Below are positions 31,101 to 39,963 of a DNA stretch of 46,266 nt, in pieces (position 1 is the first letter of the stretch; every line of letters starts with the position of its first letter). Both the position numbers and the translations under genes were made by a program. The notes beneath the pieces are model-generated. The model searched no databases, was not told where the DNA came from, and saw only the letters and a list, made by a program, of their open reading frames with translations. The stretch comes from a virus. The stretch lies in IMG/VR virus record IMGVR_UViG_3300004807_000039, positions 1 through 46,266 of that record. The stretch is one strand, 5' to 3'.

Positions 31101-34100
31101 CGATGCACACGACCAAGCATCTGCATATGGGTATCAATGTTCTTTTCAGGCTGAACAATGATCATGTGGCGTTTGCGTTGATCTTTAAAGCTAGAGGATG
31201 CGTGTAATGACAAGCCAGTAGAACCAGCTTGGTTCAGGATAATGACATCGGCTGTGCCATTGTTAAATGCACGAACAGCACCAACACGCTGTTTAATATT
31301 GGCAGAACGAGAAGTAAGGATTGGTGTGCCACTCTCATAGTTAAGGGTCACTGTACGACCAGTAATCTCTTCTGTCTTATACCCAGCTTTACGCAACTCA
31401 TTGTGCATATAGTCAATTGGGGAGATTGGAGCTGAACCAAAACCAGCATTTTCAATAAATGTCTTAATTTGGTTATAGGCTGCCAAACGCTCTGGACCAA
31501 GATCTTGATCGGTCATACGGTATTGTTGTACGCCATTCGGTCCTTTGATCTTGAGCATCCGTTGCTTTTCCAAGTAACGCAGATACAGATCTTTAAAGGT
31601 CAGATTGACTGGATCACCTACGTTGATGCCCATTTCATCAGCATAACTTTGTAAGAATGAACCCATCGTATTGGAAACGGTCATTACGACCTTCTCGCCA
31701 TTCTTTAGGCTTTCCACAGCGTGTTTGATAGAGTCCTGGGCTTTTAATGACAAAAGCATCTGGTCAATCAAGTTATGCATGATGGCACCAAAGTTTGCAC
31801 TTTGGATCTGGGTCTTCTCACCTTCGATACTTGCTCTACCGCCAGACTTGTCAAACTCCTTTTGCATCTCTTTGACAACGGCTTCTTTAGAACGGGAGAA
31901 CGCCAAGATGTCACGCATCGAGGTAGCCATGTTCTCAGCTGTCTGCTTATCGACCTTTGTCTCTTGGGTCTGATAACTTACACCAGCAAAGGTTCTTTCC
32001 CTGCGAATATATTGACCGACTTTGGTCAGCATATTGGCAACAATCTGTTGCATTGGAATACCGCCTAGCTTGATGGCATCGGCTAATTCATTGATGTTAT
32101 CAACCGCTAACTTCATGTCTGTGCTGGAATACAAGTCCATCACATCAGGGCGTTTAGCGTAGGTAGCTGACGAGAAGAACGTACCAAAGGCGTTATCTAC
32201 CAAGTCACGGACAAAGGCTGCACGACCAGTGGCTAGGCTCTTGCCTTCCTTTTGGGATTCTCTTTGTTCTTTGCTACGGGCTTGGGTTTCACCAGCACCA
32301 CCAGCGTTATGACTTTCGTCAAAAATCATGTAGTTGCCAAGACCAAACGATTTAATAAAGCGTTGGCGTTCTGTTTCGTTTTTCTTAACAGCTTGCAACT
32401 GGCTATAGGTAGTAAAGATTACCTTGTAATCGCCAAGGCTTTCTTTCTCTTGCATACCCTTCATCATCTCGTCTAATGCTTTGCCAGTCTTAGGAGCTTT
32501 GAGGGTAAGGTTGTTTTCTGTTACTTCGCCATTAACAGTGCGGAGCAAGGTATAAGGAATAGATTCACTAGAGTTAGTGATAAAGATGCGTGGTTTGGCT
32601 GTATCTAGTCCTAACTCTTTGGTCATACCGATATCATCCAAGTCACGGATCATGTCGGAGTAAAGGTTTGGCTTCTCTGTAACAAAGATAGGTACTTTGT
32701 CATTCTCGATGGCGTACTTGATCATCGCAGCAACAACACGACCTTTACCAATACCAGTCTGGTCTCCAATAATGAAGCCTTTGCCAGCTTCAGCATTACG
32801 GATAGCCAAAACCAAGGCATCAATTTGTTCAGCGGAGAACTTCTCACGCAGGGTCTCTGGATCCATGTGCAGGGCTTCTGCTACATATTCATCCACATCA
32901 CCGACTTCACGCTCTACGGCTGAAATAGAGTTATCAATGGATTCTGCCATTGCTTTAGGAACAAGCGTTCCTACAGAAGCAGCTTGTGAATGAGGCTCGT
33001 AACCTACTTGATGACCAGTTTCTGTTTCCTGACCTCTACGGTCTTTTAATCCAGACTCGACTCGTGTACCTGAGACAACGCTAGGTCCACCCACTGGGCT
33101 AGGCTCGTTTCCTGCAATGCCTTTTCTGCCACTGGGTTGCTGCTCTCCACCTTCGCTGGGAACGGGTCCTCGATTGATGCCACGTTCAGGTTCGTTAGCA
33201 AGTCTAGGTTGTCCTGCACTAACACCTGCCCCAGCTGGTTCGGGTTGTCCACGTTTGCTAGGCTCATTCTCAGACACGCCTCGTCTGCCGCCTTCTGTGG
33301 GTCGCTCTCCTTCAGCACCAGCTTCACGACCTTGTCCGCTAGGGCGTTCACCCACTGGTTCTGGTTTAGGCTCCCCTGCGGTACGCTCACTGACGTTAGT
33401 TCTGGTGGGGCTGACATTTTCTCTGGAAACCACGCTAGGTTCATTTAACTTCTCCTTGAGTTCTTCGTATGAGGTAATTTGCTGTGGGAGTTCCGCAGCT
33501 GGTAAGGCTCTTTGTGACTGACCTTTTCCATCAATAACAATGACATCTACAGGGTAAGAAGCTCCCTGTTTACTGTACATATCCCCAGCTACGGAGAAAT
33601 GGTCAACTACGTTGTAATCTTTGTAGAGGTTGTAATAAAACTCTCGTTTTGCTTTTTGACGATATCCTTCACGCCTTGCATCTTCGCCTTCAGCACGAAC
33701 ACCGCCTAGGATCAATACGGCTCTGCCATTAGCTGGCATATCATTTAAAGCTTTGTATGAAATAGCATGATCTATTTCTCTAGTGGTTTTTCCATAAACA
33801 TGAAATTCTTCGCCAATAGAACCAAAAGGAGGGTTGGCAATGACTACATCGACAGGATTTATGGATTTAAGAACTGCATTTTCATTAGATACTTTTGCAC
33901 CTGGAAGCACCTTTTTGAGCATTTCATAACGGCTAGTATTGAGTTCGTTCACCGTAACATTGTTAGGGTTAGAAGCTATCAACAACATTCCGTTACCGCC
34001 AGTAGGCTCGTAAACCGTTGTTTTATCAGTAATTCCTGCTAGTTGCGATGCAACATAAGCCAATGGAGCTGGGGTGGAATAAGCCTGTTCTCTAACACTG

Positions 34101-36988
34101 GTAGAACTTCTGACAGCCAAATTAGGCTGACGGTTGTATAGATTTACCAAGCCATCATAGATTTCGCTTGGCTTTCTGTTCTTATGGGCAATGTTCTGGG
34201 CAGCCAATACGACACCCACTTCCACAGCCTCATCAGCTTGTTTGGCAGCCATCGTGCCAGCTTCAATCTTTTGACCAGTCAAATCGGCAATGAATCTACG
34301 GGCTTCGTTGATATCTTTAAAGCCTAGACCACCCATGAAATGCTTAGAAATAGCTTGTGCAATATGGAACTTGCCATCTTCTGTATTGAGGTCAAGAGTA
34401 CCTTTTGGCTCTTCAGCCTTTTCTAGCTCATCCAAAGATTCAACTTCAACCACTTCTTTCTTGGAGCTGGCTTCTGGATAGTTAGCAGACATACCAATAT
34501 AAGCACCTTGTAGGTGATTAAGATTGATTTTGTCAGCAACGTCTTTACCAAACTTCTCAAGAATCATGTCCCTGACAAACTTGGCAGCCTGTTTGAACTT
34601 GTGATAGCCCATACGGAACGCAGCATCCATTAACCTAGTAAGGATAGGCATCAAGCGTTGCTCATCCTCTGGCATCATATTCATACGGGTTGGCTTAGTA
34701 GCCAGCCATGCGAGATCTGCTAATGCATCCTCTAGGTCTTGTTTGGCTTGCGCTTCAGGAGATAGATTCTCTGGGGCAACAGTAGGCGCTGCTATAGGAG
34801 CTTCTGCACCAGTTATTTGAGGAATAAACTTGGCAAATAAGGCTTTTTGGTCTTCAGCACTCATGCTAGGAGCCATTGGCTTCTTAGCTTCACGAATGTT
34901 ATTAAGCAACTGATTACCTTTTGGTAATAGCTCTAACTTGCCATTTGGATTCTCTTTAACCAGTTCATTTGCTTTCAAAAGCTTAATAGCATCTTCAGAA
35001 GCAATAGCTGGATTAGGTTTTTCATTGTTCATTGCATAGATAATTCCTTGATGGAATTCGTGCAATGGAACTTCTTCTGCATTTACACCACGCAACTCTT
35101 TTTCTGTTGCTTTCTCTTGAGGTGTCTTTGCCCTTTGTGCAGCTTGGCGTTCTTGGTTTATTTGAGCTTGAGTTTTTTCCTCAGTTTCTGGTGCAACTTC
35201 TTCAGCTGCTGCTTCAGTTTCTGCAACAGGCTTTTCTTCAGTGGGAACTTCGGCAGCTGGTTCGGCTGGCTTTTCTTCACTGGGCTTGATTTCTTCGCTG
35301 GGCTTTTCTTCACTGACGGATTGCTCAATGTAGGGCTTGGCTTTTTCATGTTCGGAGTTCGCATAATCAATCGCTTTCTGTTTTGATTCTTCGGTATTAC
35401 CAAAATTTCTAGCCGTTACAAGCTGGTTAGAATCTTTATCAACTAAAACGGCAGTCCAGCCGTTATCGTTTTTGACAACACGATACTCAGTGTTATCTCC
35501 CATATCCAATGGAGCAATTACTTCATTTGGTTTAATTTCTGGAGTTTCTAATATTTTTGGTGTTTCTAATGGAATACCAGTTTCAAGTGCCTTTTGTTTT
35601 ACGGCAGCAAAAGTTTCTTGTGCAGTTTTCCCAATAGGTACTTCTAATTCTCTAGCAATAGGATTTACATTACGAGCTGTAAGTGGTTGATCGCCTTTGT
35701 CAATTGCTTCAATTGCATACTTTGTAACGTATTGAGCTTCTCTATTAACTGGCTCTTCAACAGTAGTTTTAGGAGCACCAACGACTGGTGGAGCAGCAGG
35801 AGCCTCTAAATCTGCTTCATTTACCAAGCCAGCTGCAACGGTTTCTGGTGTTGCCACTTTAGGAGCTGGAGGTGCTGGTGGAACTACAGGAGGAGCTTTA
35901 GCTTGTTCAATTTCAGTTCTTTTACCTTGATAGGTAGCAGCCACTTCAGCTGGAGCACCAGCCAATTCACCGATAGCCTCTTCAAACATAGCACGAGGAT
36001 TAACTGGTTGATTACTTGCAACAGAACCTAAACCTTCACCAGCTGCACCAAACGCAGCTTGCTTTGGTATTTCTTTGCCTACATCTTTAACAGTTTCTTT
36101 CCAAGCTTTCTTGGTGGTGTCTTCAAACAGATTCTTAGCAAGGGTGCTGGCAGACTTCAAAGAAGCAGCATCAAACATACCAATAACGGCAGACTTAACC
36201 ATCGCTTTATTGTTTGCTTCTTCGTGTGTGTAACCTTGTTCTCTGAGGTCAACATACTCTTGACCGTATTCCATCAGTGCAGATGAACCACCGCCAGCCA
36301 CCATTGCAGCTGATGGACCAGCCTTCATACCAACTTTGGCTGCAACAGCCATAGCAATAGATTGTGGAAGACTGCTAAGACCTACGTTAATAGCGTATTC
36401 AGGGAAATCAGTAATGTTCTTTAGGTATTCTTTACCAACTAAACCTGTTTGTTCCCATTTACCAGCATTTTGAAACTCTGGTTTTTGCTCTAAAGCATCA
36501 ATCTTTTTAGCTAATGGATCTTTTCCATATTTAGCTTCAATGGCTTTTACATCTGCTTTTGTATTTTCTAATTTGCCTAAAAGTTGGTTAATTTTTGCAT
36601 CATCTTGTGCAAAGAATTTTTTCTCTTCTGGATTAGCTTTTTCGTAATTATTACCAAACTTTTCTTTACGAAGTTCTTGCAATGGCAATAAGTCACTAAG
36701 TTGATATGCAGGATATATATCCCCCATAGACTTAATACCTTTAGCCAAAGAACCGACTGCTGTGCTAGGCTCTTCCACCATCTTAGCCCCTGGCATGATT
36801 GCATCAATAGGGCTAAAAATAGATTTTTGTAATACGTCAGCAACTTTGGTCGATGGTGGCTCAGTCCCAACTGTTGGTTGGGGGGCGTTAGGCATAATTT
36901 GAGTTTTAATGACATTTGATATCTCGTCAGAAGACATCGTGTCAGGAAAATCAACTACGCCAACATACGGTATGTTGACTGATGGCAT
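25142..36988 (-). CDS. Giant polyvalent protein: methyltransferase, strawberry-notch helicase, ParB/Srx-like and zincin-like motifs
   Basis: 3948 residues, about a quarter of the window. N-terminus: SVNIPYVGVVDFPDTMSSDE, a start I associate with phage virion-associated proteins, then Ala/Pro/Glu-rich linkers (about 370-620). Methyltransferase: EPTGGNG (994-1000, SAM motif) and NPPF (1052-1055, catalytic motif of N6-adenine type). Disordered linker about 1185-1330. Helicase: GDQTGIGKG (1408-1416), DESH (1557-1560), GRVHRTGQ (1959-1966), as in strawberry-notch-type SF2 enzymes. A NEGNHRIMAAKELG segment (2619) is ParB/Srx-like. HELMH (2836-2840) is an HExxH zinc-protease-type motif. The C-terminal 1000 residues are helical with LPD-type features. 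Such polyvalent proteins, like P1 DarB, are packaged and injected to defend phage DNA; that role is inferred here. Only 5 bases separate it from the preceding virion gene. Confidence 0.85.
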   Translation of the reverse strand: MPSVNIPYVGVVDFPDTMSSDEISNVIKTQIMPNAPQPTVGTEPPSTKVADVLQKSIFSPIDAIMPGAKMVEEPSTAVGSLAKGIKSMGDIYPAYQLSDLLPLQELRKEKFGNNYEKANPEEKKFFAQDDAKINQLLGKLENTKADVKAIEAKYGKDPLAKKIDALEQKPEFQNAGKWEQTGLVGKEYLKNITDFPEYAINVGLSSLPQSIAMAVAAKVGMKAGPSAAMVAGGGSSALMEYGQEYVDLREQGYTHEEANNKAMVKSAVIGMFDAASLKSASTLAKNLFEDTTKKAWKETVKDVGKEIPKQAAFGAAGEGLGSVASNQPVNPRAMFEEAIGELAGAPAEVAATYQGKRTEIEQAKAPPVVPPAPPAPKVATPETVAAGLVNEADLEAPAAPPVVGAPKTTVEEPVNREAQYVTKYAIEAIDKGDQPLTARNVNPIARELEVPIGKTAQETFAAVKQKALETGIPLETPKILETPEIKPNEVIAPLDMGDNTEYRVVKNDNGWTAVLVDKDSNQLVTARNFGNTEESKQKAIDYANSEHEKAKPYIEQSVSEEKPSEEIKPSEEKPAEPAAEVPTEEKPVAETEAAAEEVAPETEEKTQAQINQERQAAQRAKTPQEKATEKELRGVNAEEVPLHEFHQGIIYAMNNEKPNPAIASEDAIKLLKANELVKENPNGKLELLPKGNQLLNNIREAKKPMAPSMSAEDQKALFAKFIPQITGAEAPIAAPTVAPENLSPEAQAKQDLEDALADLAWLATKPTRMNMMPEDEQRLMPILTRLMDAAFRMGYHKFKQAAKFVRDMILEKFGKDVADKINLNHLQGAYIGMSANYPEASSKKEVVEVESLDELEKAEEPKGTLDLNTEDGKFHIAQAISKHFMGGLGFKDINEARRFIADLTGQKIEAGTMAAKQADEAVEVGVVLAAQNIAHKNRKPSEIYDGLVNLYNRQPNLAVRSSTSVREQAYSTPAPLAYVASQLAGITDKTTVYEPTGGNGMLLIASNPNNVTVNELNTSRYEMLKKVLPGAKVSNENAVLKSINPVDVVIANPPFGSIGEEFHVYGKTTREIDHAISYKALNDMPANGRAVLILGGVRAEGEDARREGYRQKAKREFYYNLYKDYNVVDHFSVAGDMYSKQGASYPVDVIVIDGKGQSQRALPAAELPQQITSYEELKEKLNEPSVVSRENVSPTRTNVSERTAGEPKPEPVGERPSGQGREAGAEGERPTEGGRRGVSENEPSKRGQPEPAGAGVSAGQPRLANEPERGINRGPVPSEGGEQQPSGRKGIAGNEPSPVGGPSVVSGTRVESGLKDRRGQETETGHQVGYEPHSQAASVGTLVPKAMAESIDNSISAVEREVGDVDEYVAEALHMDPETLREKFSAEQIDALVLAIRNAEAGKGFIIGDQTGIGKGRVVAAMIKYAIENDKVPIFVTEKPNLYSDMIRDLDDIGMTKELGLDTAKPRIFITNSSESIPYTLLRTVNGEVTENNLTLKAPKTGKALDEMMKGMQEKESLGDYKVIFTTYSQLQAVKKNETERQRFIKSFGLGNYMIFDESHNAGGAGETQARSKEQRESQKEGKSLATGRAAFVRDLVDNAFGTFFSSATYAKRPDVMDLYSSTDMKLAVDNINELADAIKLGGIPMQQIVANMLTKVGQYIRRERTFAGVSYQTQETKVDKQTAENMATSMRDILAFSRSKEAVVKEMQKEFDKSGGRASIEGEKTQIQSANFGAIMHNLIDQMLLSLKAQDSIKHAVESLKNGEKVVMTVSNTMGSFLQSYADEMGINVGDPVNLTFKDLYLRYLEKQRMLKIKGPNGVQQYRMTDQDLGPERLAAYNQIKTFIENAGFGSAPISPIDYMHNELRKAGYKTEEITGRTVTLNYESGTPILTSRSANIKQRVGAVRAFNNGTADVIILNQAGSTGLSLHASSSFKDQRKRHMIIVQPEKNIDTHMQMLGRVHRTGQVVAPAYSQMMADIPAEMRPAAVLLKKMASLNANTTASRKSAVTAEGAVDFMNDYGGQIAQEYLRDNPEVHEAIGGKKVVDLIEDPTDAKEDDIRRLTGYIPILPIKEQEEIYKDLIDRYNDLVERENSMGTNKLEAKAVDLDAETLSAVPITPDKGDPSLFAQPAYMEKVDVKRTVKPYTKQEVQEMVSENLEGGTQRQKVDKLMDGVRERAAEYGRKQIENLKEKGADEVRIDAAKGQLNLQYQHIKSILENYAVGQPISIKNNQGIFVYGVVTDLENKKKTANPVAGSDWKMHIALANGDAKAITINFSQIGSTYQLNQENYINWYNPDTQQAENIPLTDLFDKGSNVRREKRWMVTGNILAGFASDAVKNQGQIMSYTKADGTTGQGILMPRTYDFEKAAREAPIRLRSAADAMRFMNEVNGVITSADNVLRITKSSYGNQYQFNVPSSKKEGGTYFLDRGLTDITSDFYKSGNTMYARGNEQQAAKAIDFILNERGDTLIASSPRDKAREMFAPPKATVTPSVMYQPKVPPVYMITDNPGGNWLEHKRQLSREDGRKSYGVPYRFGSATAYFRTKEGVTNSPVRKMLVPVDVLAKMQGINDEQRNVRVADLKSLMDYMGEKNHLPFEKDGKTHYTPYINVYQDGTPYVNEGNHRIMAAKELGFKYLPVAIDYYNGAESENGILSPAKAIEYDRKAHEDGFTLTNYAHIPKLNPSVIPKNLREQIAQIHKAKTDELARVRRGITKIKREVIKGETTINTQRELTYLDQLAKELAADKKMTAEKKITPEAFMARALNEYNKGNISKDVLDVIQYIYRQSPAILTGLRLSVKQAPQNAAYTAAGVFNNLERIVRLYKESGAVNPGTIRHELMHTLEQMMDPQTQQAIVESWRAALEKAIKKNTDEVSQKYFMAVIDYVNDPSEKNFEKAMELLPSQDMYQYINPSEFWAVNAEKLFGTRMGTPWGRYVNAIRQVFEAMKKLFGFNNTHSVYKAFNDLIKGETPRTHKTMLVDLISSGPYKTKFLYSVEKTDELLAKHNRNDAPIHTSNGVMDKFLGGAQEAKNIGAKMVESPRLAVNNMVGNLDRAVLATRIKTTDFTAGLTAADATRYGRMLEDSEGRAVASVAMNQALKATRIGTQVIMLGKLVFDNTNQMFHAVQDKFSMANILTLKHQLEKEIGVQRAANVIQAYFEAKRSRSIVDEYLKREGELEMLRTEQMDPSTSPDRQLLLLDKIADAEQDFKNIGIALQKVNMSDEAIDDFSKLDKQYPELRKMMDNWNAVNKNMIDMMEQARMISKQRADTLRNIEDYVPWQRIMDDQTDVHTPIYSSKGVKNVAREHRFKEGKVDLDIDDIVDNMLHNVMVTTRNAIKNYAANRIAQEYGTRNENGKLKVFPKEDAARGIVKILISGRKVNIQIADPLIAQSVIGIENIQIPMNEIMAYFANGLRRSITFSGVFQLKQLFMDAPTAAIVTGVKNPLALFGGVFGSFAKGLTQKDEVVELLKSYGIGGYHSGARTAEHQYKQEIGLLNKSAFARVTSILDQIADASDFAQRRAVYVRVMKETGGFPSGGDQRKAILAATNVIDFDKRGMGRTAQFLNRTIAFMNAYAQQIDVLTQALAEPIAGGVERLTGQKITSISGGLRGLDRQQAMTRLAIASGLLASTCLLYAFAIGDDDEYKKMDDQTKMRNFVIPRSMMKTIGYDHTLLIPMHTSASYFFKSIPEMLYNKITKEGTKDAIDNARLRKALKEGAVDALLGPLGSGPVPTAIKPFAEIALNHDFYTGGNVTPQSMKDLAAFRQYNGSTSELGKWISYASGLGSQEHRMLSPIQADHVMRGLGGSVAAAAMWGSNLFSGHKASPEERNNPLYGSFVAPEVPRGREDLFYDLKTRSDTAMGTFKDLMKKGHPEEAQQWFNDHKGEIQASGFTGQAGKALIDINAQIRRIEDLPASQMSPDEKRKQINFYKNKKEEILEQTIKFRLSAGL
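33046..33444 (-). CDS. Possible overprinted gene inside the giant gene
   Basis: A second frame on the same strand, 132 residues from ATG 33444. It is preceded by a perfect AAGGAG (33457-33452) with 7-base spacing. It lies exactly over the disordered Pro/Gly/Glu linker of the giant protein, where selection on the main frame is weakest. The product looks like a normal soluble protein (WVNALADKVVKLVLKESDPQ, helical, balanced composition). Caution: the stretch is richer in GC than its surroundings, and other frames are open there too, so chance cannot be excluded. Confidence 0.3.
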   Translation of the reverse strand: MNLAWFPEKMSAPPELTSVSVPQGSLNQNQWVNALADKVVKLVLKESDPQKAADEACLRMSLANVDNPNQLGQVLVQDNLDLLTNLNVASIEDPFPAKVESSNPVAEKALQETSLAQWVDLALSQVHESSLD

Positions 36989-36993
36989 AAATT

Positions 36994-39504
36994 TTAACTT
37001 GGTTGTGCTGCTACTAATGCACCCTTACCGCCATTTGCAGTGGGATCCCACCGCATTTGACCTACTGGTGCTGATGGCATTGCTGGGTTAACTTTTGCTG
37101 CTGGTGCTGCTGGTGCTGCTGGTGGTACATTTGCTACAGGTGCTGCTGGTGCTACTGGTGCTTGTAAGTTAATCAAATTACGAGTGACTTCAGGCATTGA
37201 GTTATAAACTTGTTCACGAGCTTGTTGCCATAATTGTTCTGGATGCAACTGGAATGTCAGTGCGTTTTTCTCTTGTGTTGCTAAATCTTTAAATACTCGT
37301 TCTACGTTTGTTTGATAAGCAGTAGAAGCAGTATTAATAAGGGCAGCTTGTTTAGCATCCAAACCAGCCTGACGGGTTGCAGCTGCTTGAGCCAGACCAA
37401 TTTTCTTAGCCTGTTCTGTGCCATATACGTTAGCCAATACGCCAGTAAGCTGATCTCTGCGTTGCTGGTCAGCTTTGGTAGCTTCAATAGTGCCTTGTTG
37501 TAAGGTTTTCTTAGCAGCATTGATATCTTTAAGATTGCTGGTCATTCCTTGAACAGCACCTAAACCTGATACTCCTACGTCTTGCAAGGTCTTATTGAGT
37601 AATGAACCGCCTCTACCACCTTGTGAGTTCATTAATCCTAGACCAAAGCGTGTTGCTAATTCAGGGATTAACATGGCTTTTTGCTGTGCAATATCTTCTT
37701 GGGCTGTTTTAGCCAATGGCTTATAGGCTTCAGATACAGAACCTTTGCCTGATTGCTCTTCAGCCAAACGAGGAGCAAGGATAGATGCCCAGTCTAATTC
37801 TCCAGATTTGGTTCGTGGAATAGCTGGGTCTTTTACTTCTCCTTCATCAGCAAACGCAATAATGCCACCACCAGCCATTTGAGTCATTTGTGGAGGAGTA
37901 GCAATTGAAGCTACGCCTGAACGATCTTGTGGTGCTTGTGCCATCTGCTGTGCAGGTGGCATACCTTGCTGAATCATTTGACCAGCTTGTGGGTTATTGT
38001 GTATATAACCATGTAATTGCTCCAATCCTTGAGCGTTCATCTTTGCCATTGGGCTAGAAGTAGGATTCTGTTGAACCTGACCTAATTGTTGGTCGCTCAT
38101 CATGTCCATAGGAATAGCACCACCTACAGCCATTTTCTTGGTGGTAATCTTACCGCCTCGTTTAGATCCTGCTGCTTTCATTAAAGAAGAAGCACCCAAT
38201 CCAGCGATACCTAGACCACTTAATTGGGATACGGTACTTGGGGCAGCCTGATACATCGAGGTAGAAGACTGTTGCATAGGCAAACCACGGAGCATCGCAT
38301 TGAGCTGACCCAATTGCATATATGGATACTGCTGGGCCGTAGCGTAATTCTGAACCGCTTGGTTAATGATGTTTTGTTGATTTTGCTGTTCTGTAGAACC
38401 TTGTTGTGCTTGAGTGCTAATAATGCCCTGTTGTGCAGCTAATTGTTGAGTGCCAATATTTGCCAAGTTAGAAGCTTGTGTGCCAGCTTGCGCATATCCA
38501 GCTTGTTGAGCACCAACTCCAGAAAGACCTGCTTGTGCTCCAGCAATACCTAGATTAGCACCTTGATTTGCACCTTGTAGTCCAAGACCAATACCTTGCA
38601 TTGCCTGAGAGCCAGCCTGACCAGCACCTTGTAATCCTGTGTTGTAACCTTGCAGGGCTTGTGCATTACCAGACAAAGCAGCTTGATTAGCAGCGTTCAT
38701 CTGAGTTTGGGCATTGTTAAATGCTGTGTTGTAACCCTGACCAATAATTTGATTATTAGCCAACATTTGATTTTGTTGATTTAAACTTTGTTGCAAAGCA
38801 TTTCTTGATCCGCCAAAAGCACCAGCACCAGTAGCTTGCCCAGCCATTTGTGTACCAGCAATGCCATACTGTTGATTAGCTAATTGTAATTGTGGGGCTA
38901 AAGATTGTTGCAAATATGGGTTCATATAAGCGCCCACTGCATTAGGATTTGTGGACATTTGTCCTAATGACTGACCAATATTTGCGCCTTGCTGACCTTG
39001 GTTAGCAGCCAAACCACCATACATAGATGATTGTCCAGCAGCGTTCATGCCAGCATTAGTACCCATGCCACCATACATATTGGATAACTGAGATCCTTGT
39101 TGACCAGCCATGTTGCCCATCCTGCCATACATTCCAGCCTGTCCTGTAGTACCTAATACTCCCATACCAGCAGTACCAGCTAAATTTGTAGCTGTATTGT
39201 ATTGTCCTGGCACTTGCATATTGGCAGCAGTAGACTGAGCTTGCTGTTGTAAAGGGCTAAAGCCAGCTACATAATCAGAAGGATTGGTGCTGTAAGGTGT
39301 ATATGGATTAAACCCAGTCATATCTGGGGTATAAATCTGAGCCTGTGCAGCATTAAGCATATTGCTGACATATGGCTGTGCATAGTCAGGAATATTGGTA
39401 TTGGTTACGGTTGTATTGGTCGGACCACCTCCACCAGAGCTAGGAGAGCTGGTCTGTGGGTTGCCTAAAGGCAATAATTTTTGTTTCCATCTTAAAAAAC
39501 TCAT
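36994..39504 (-). CDS. Repetitive Gln/Ala/Gly-rich virion protein (DNA-transfer type, probable)
   Basis: 836 residues. After a short head with a GGGGPTNTTVTNTNIPDYAQ stretch, residues 90-400 are low-complexity Gln, Ala, Gly, Asn and Met repeats (GYNTGLQGAGQAGSQAMQGI). This composition is typical of P22 gp7/gp20-like ejection proteins and other internal virion proteins. A glycine-rich GGGIIAFADEGEV element lies near 545. The C-terminal 250 residues are helical and end in a Pro/Ala-rich stretch. It directly precedes the giant gene, so both may be delivered together. No sequence-diagnostic domain was found. Confidence 0.6.
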   Translation of the reverse strand: MSFLRWKQKLLPLGNPQTSSPSSGGGGPTNTTVTNTNIPDYAQPYVSNMLNAAQAQIYTPDMTGFNPYTPYSTNPSDYVAGFSPLQQQAQSTAANMQVPGQYNTATNLAGTAGMGVLGTTGQAGMYGRMGNMAGQQGSQLSNMYGGMGTNAGMNAAGQSSMYGGLAANQGQQGANIGQSLGQMSTNPNAVGAYMNPYLQQSLAPQLQLANQQYGIAGTQMAGQATGAGAFGGSRNALQQSLNQQNQMLANNQIIGQGYNTAFNNAQTQMNAANQAALSGNAQALQGYNTGLQGAGQAGSQAMQGIGLGLQGANQGANLGIAGAQAGLSGVGAQQAGYAQAGTQASNLANIGTQQLAAQQGIISTQAQQGSTEQQNQQNIINQAVQNYATAQQYPYMQLGQLNAMLRGLPMQQSSTSMYQAAPSTVSQLSGLGIAGLGASSLMKAAGSKRGGKITTKKMAVGGAIPMDMMSDQQLGQVQQNPTSSPMAKMNAQGLEQLHGYIHNNPQAGQMIQQGMPPAQQMAQAPQDRSGVASIATPPQMTQMAGGGIIAFADEGEVKDPAIPRTKSGELDWASILAPRLAEEQSGKGSVSEAYKPLAKTAQEDIAQQKAMLIPELATRFGLGLMNSQGGRGGSLLNKTLQDVGVSGLGAVQGMTSNLKDINAAKKTLQQGTIEATKADQQRRDQLTGVLANVYGTEQAKKIGLAQAAATRQAGLDAKQAALINTASTAYQTNVERVFKDLATQEKNALTFQLHPEQLWQQAREQVYNSMPEVTRNLINLQAPVAPAAPVANVPPAAPAAPAAKVNPAMPSAPVGQMRWDPTANGGKGALVAAQPS

Positions 39505-39507
39505 AAC

Positions 39508-39963
39508 CTATCCTAACATTTTAGAAAATGTTTTATCCGTATGTTTGTATCCTAAATATTCAAATAACCTCGAATTGTCTAAATGAACCTTAGTACTCAA
39601 AATAATTCTATTTACACCACGCTCTTTTAATACTTGTTCTGCGTATTGAAAAAGCCTAATTCCTACTCTTCCTTTACGATATTCTTTTTTCACAAAATAT
39701 ATATCTTCAAATGCTGTCATACAAGACTTATAGTGAAAATGCGGATGAACAGTAAAAATAATGTATCCAATCAATTCATCATCTGCTCTACAAGTAATTG
39801 TTCTTAAAACTCCATTGTTTGCCAGTCTTTTATATGCATCATAGTCTGGCTCTAATTCATATTCTTTTGTTACACTTAATTCCTCATAGTGTAGAGGCAA
39901 AATTTTTTCAAGTTCTGGTAAAAATTTAAACGCATCTACGTCTTCATAAATTAATGTTGTCAT
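39508..39963 (-). CDS. GNAT-family N-acetyltransferase
   Basis: 151 residues. The GNAT fold is recognisable: strands around LRTITCRADDELIGYIIF, then AFEDIYFVKKEYRKGRVGIR with the acetyl-CoA-binding motif A (R/Q-x-x-G-x-G/A equivalent RKGRVGIRL, 96-104), and the closing NSRLFEYLGYKHTDK typical of motif B. Stray GNAT enzymes occur among structural genes of environmental phages; the substrate is unknown. It starts in a 4-base overlap with the upstream virion gene. Confidence 0.82.
   Translation of the reverse strand: MTTLIYEDVDAFKFLPELEKILPLHYEELSVTKEYELEPDYDAYKRLANNGVLRTITCRADDELIGYIIFTVHPHFHYKSCMTAFEDIYFVKKEYRKGRVGIRLFQYAEQVLKERGVNRIILSTKVHLDNSRLFEYLGYKHTDKTFSKMLG

Noticed and set aside
33117-33521. 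Plus-strand open frames (about 134 and 103 residues) opposite the linker of the giant gene
   Set aside because: Open because the region is locally GC-rich; Pro/Ser/Arg-rich composition and no start signal. They are also the reason for caution about the same-strand overprinted candidate.
35158-35403. Lys/Pro/Ser-rich frame overlapping the Pro/Glu linker of the giant gene
   Set aside because: It is the shifted reading of the PAE/KPSEE repeats of the main frame, with no ribosome site.
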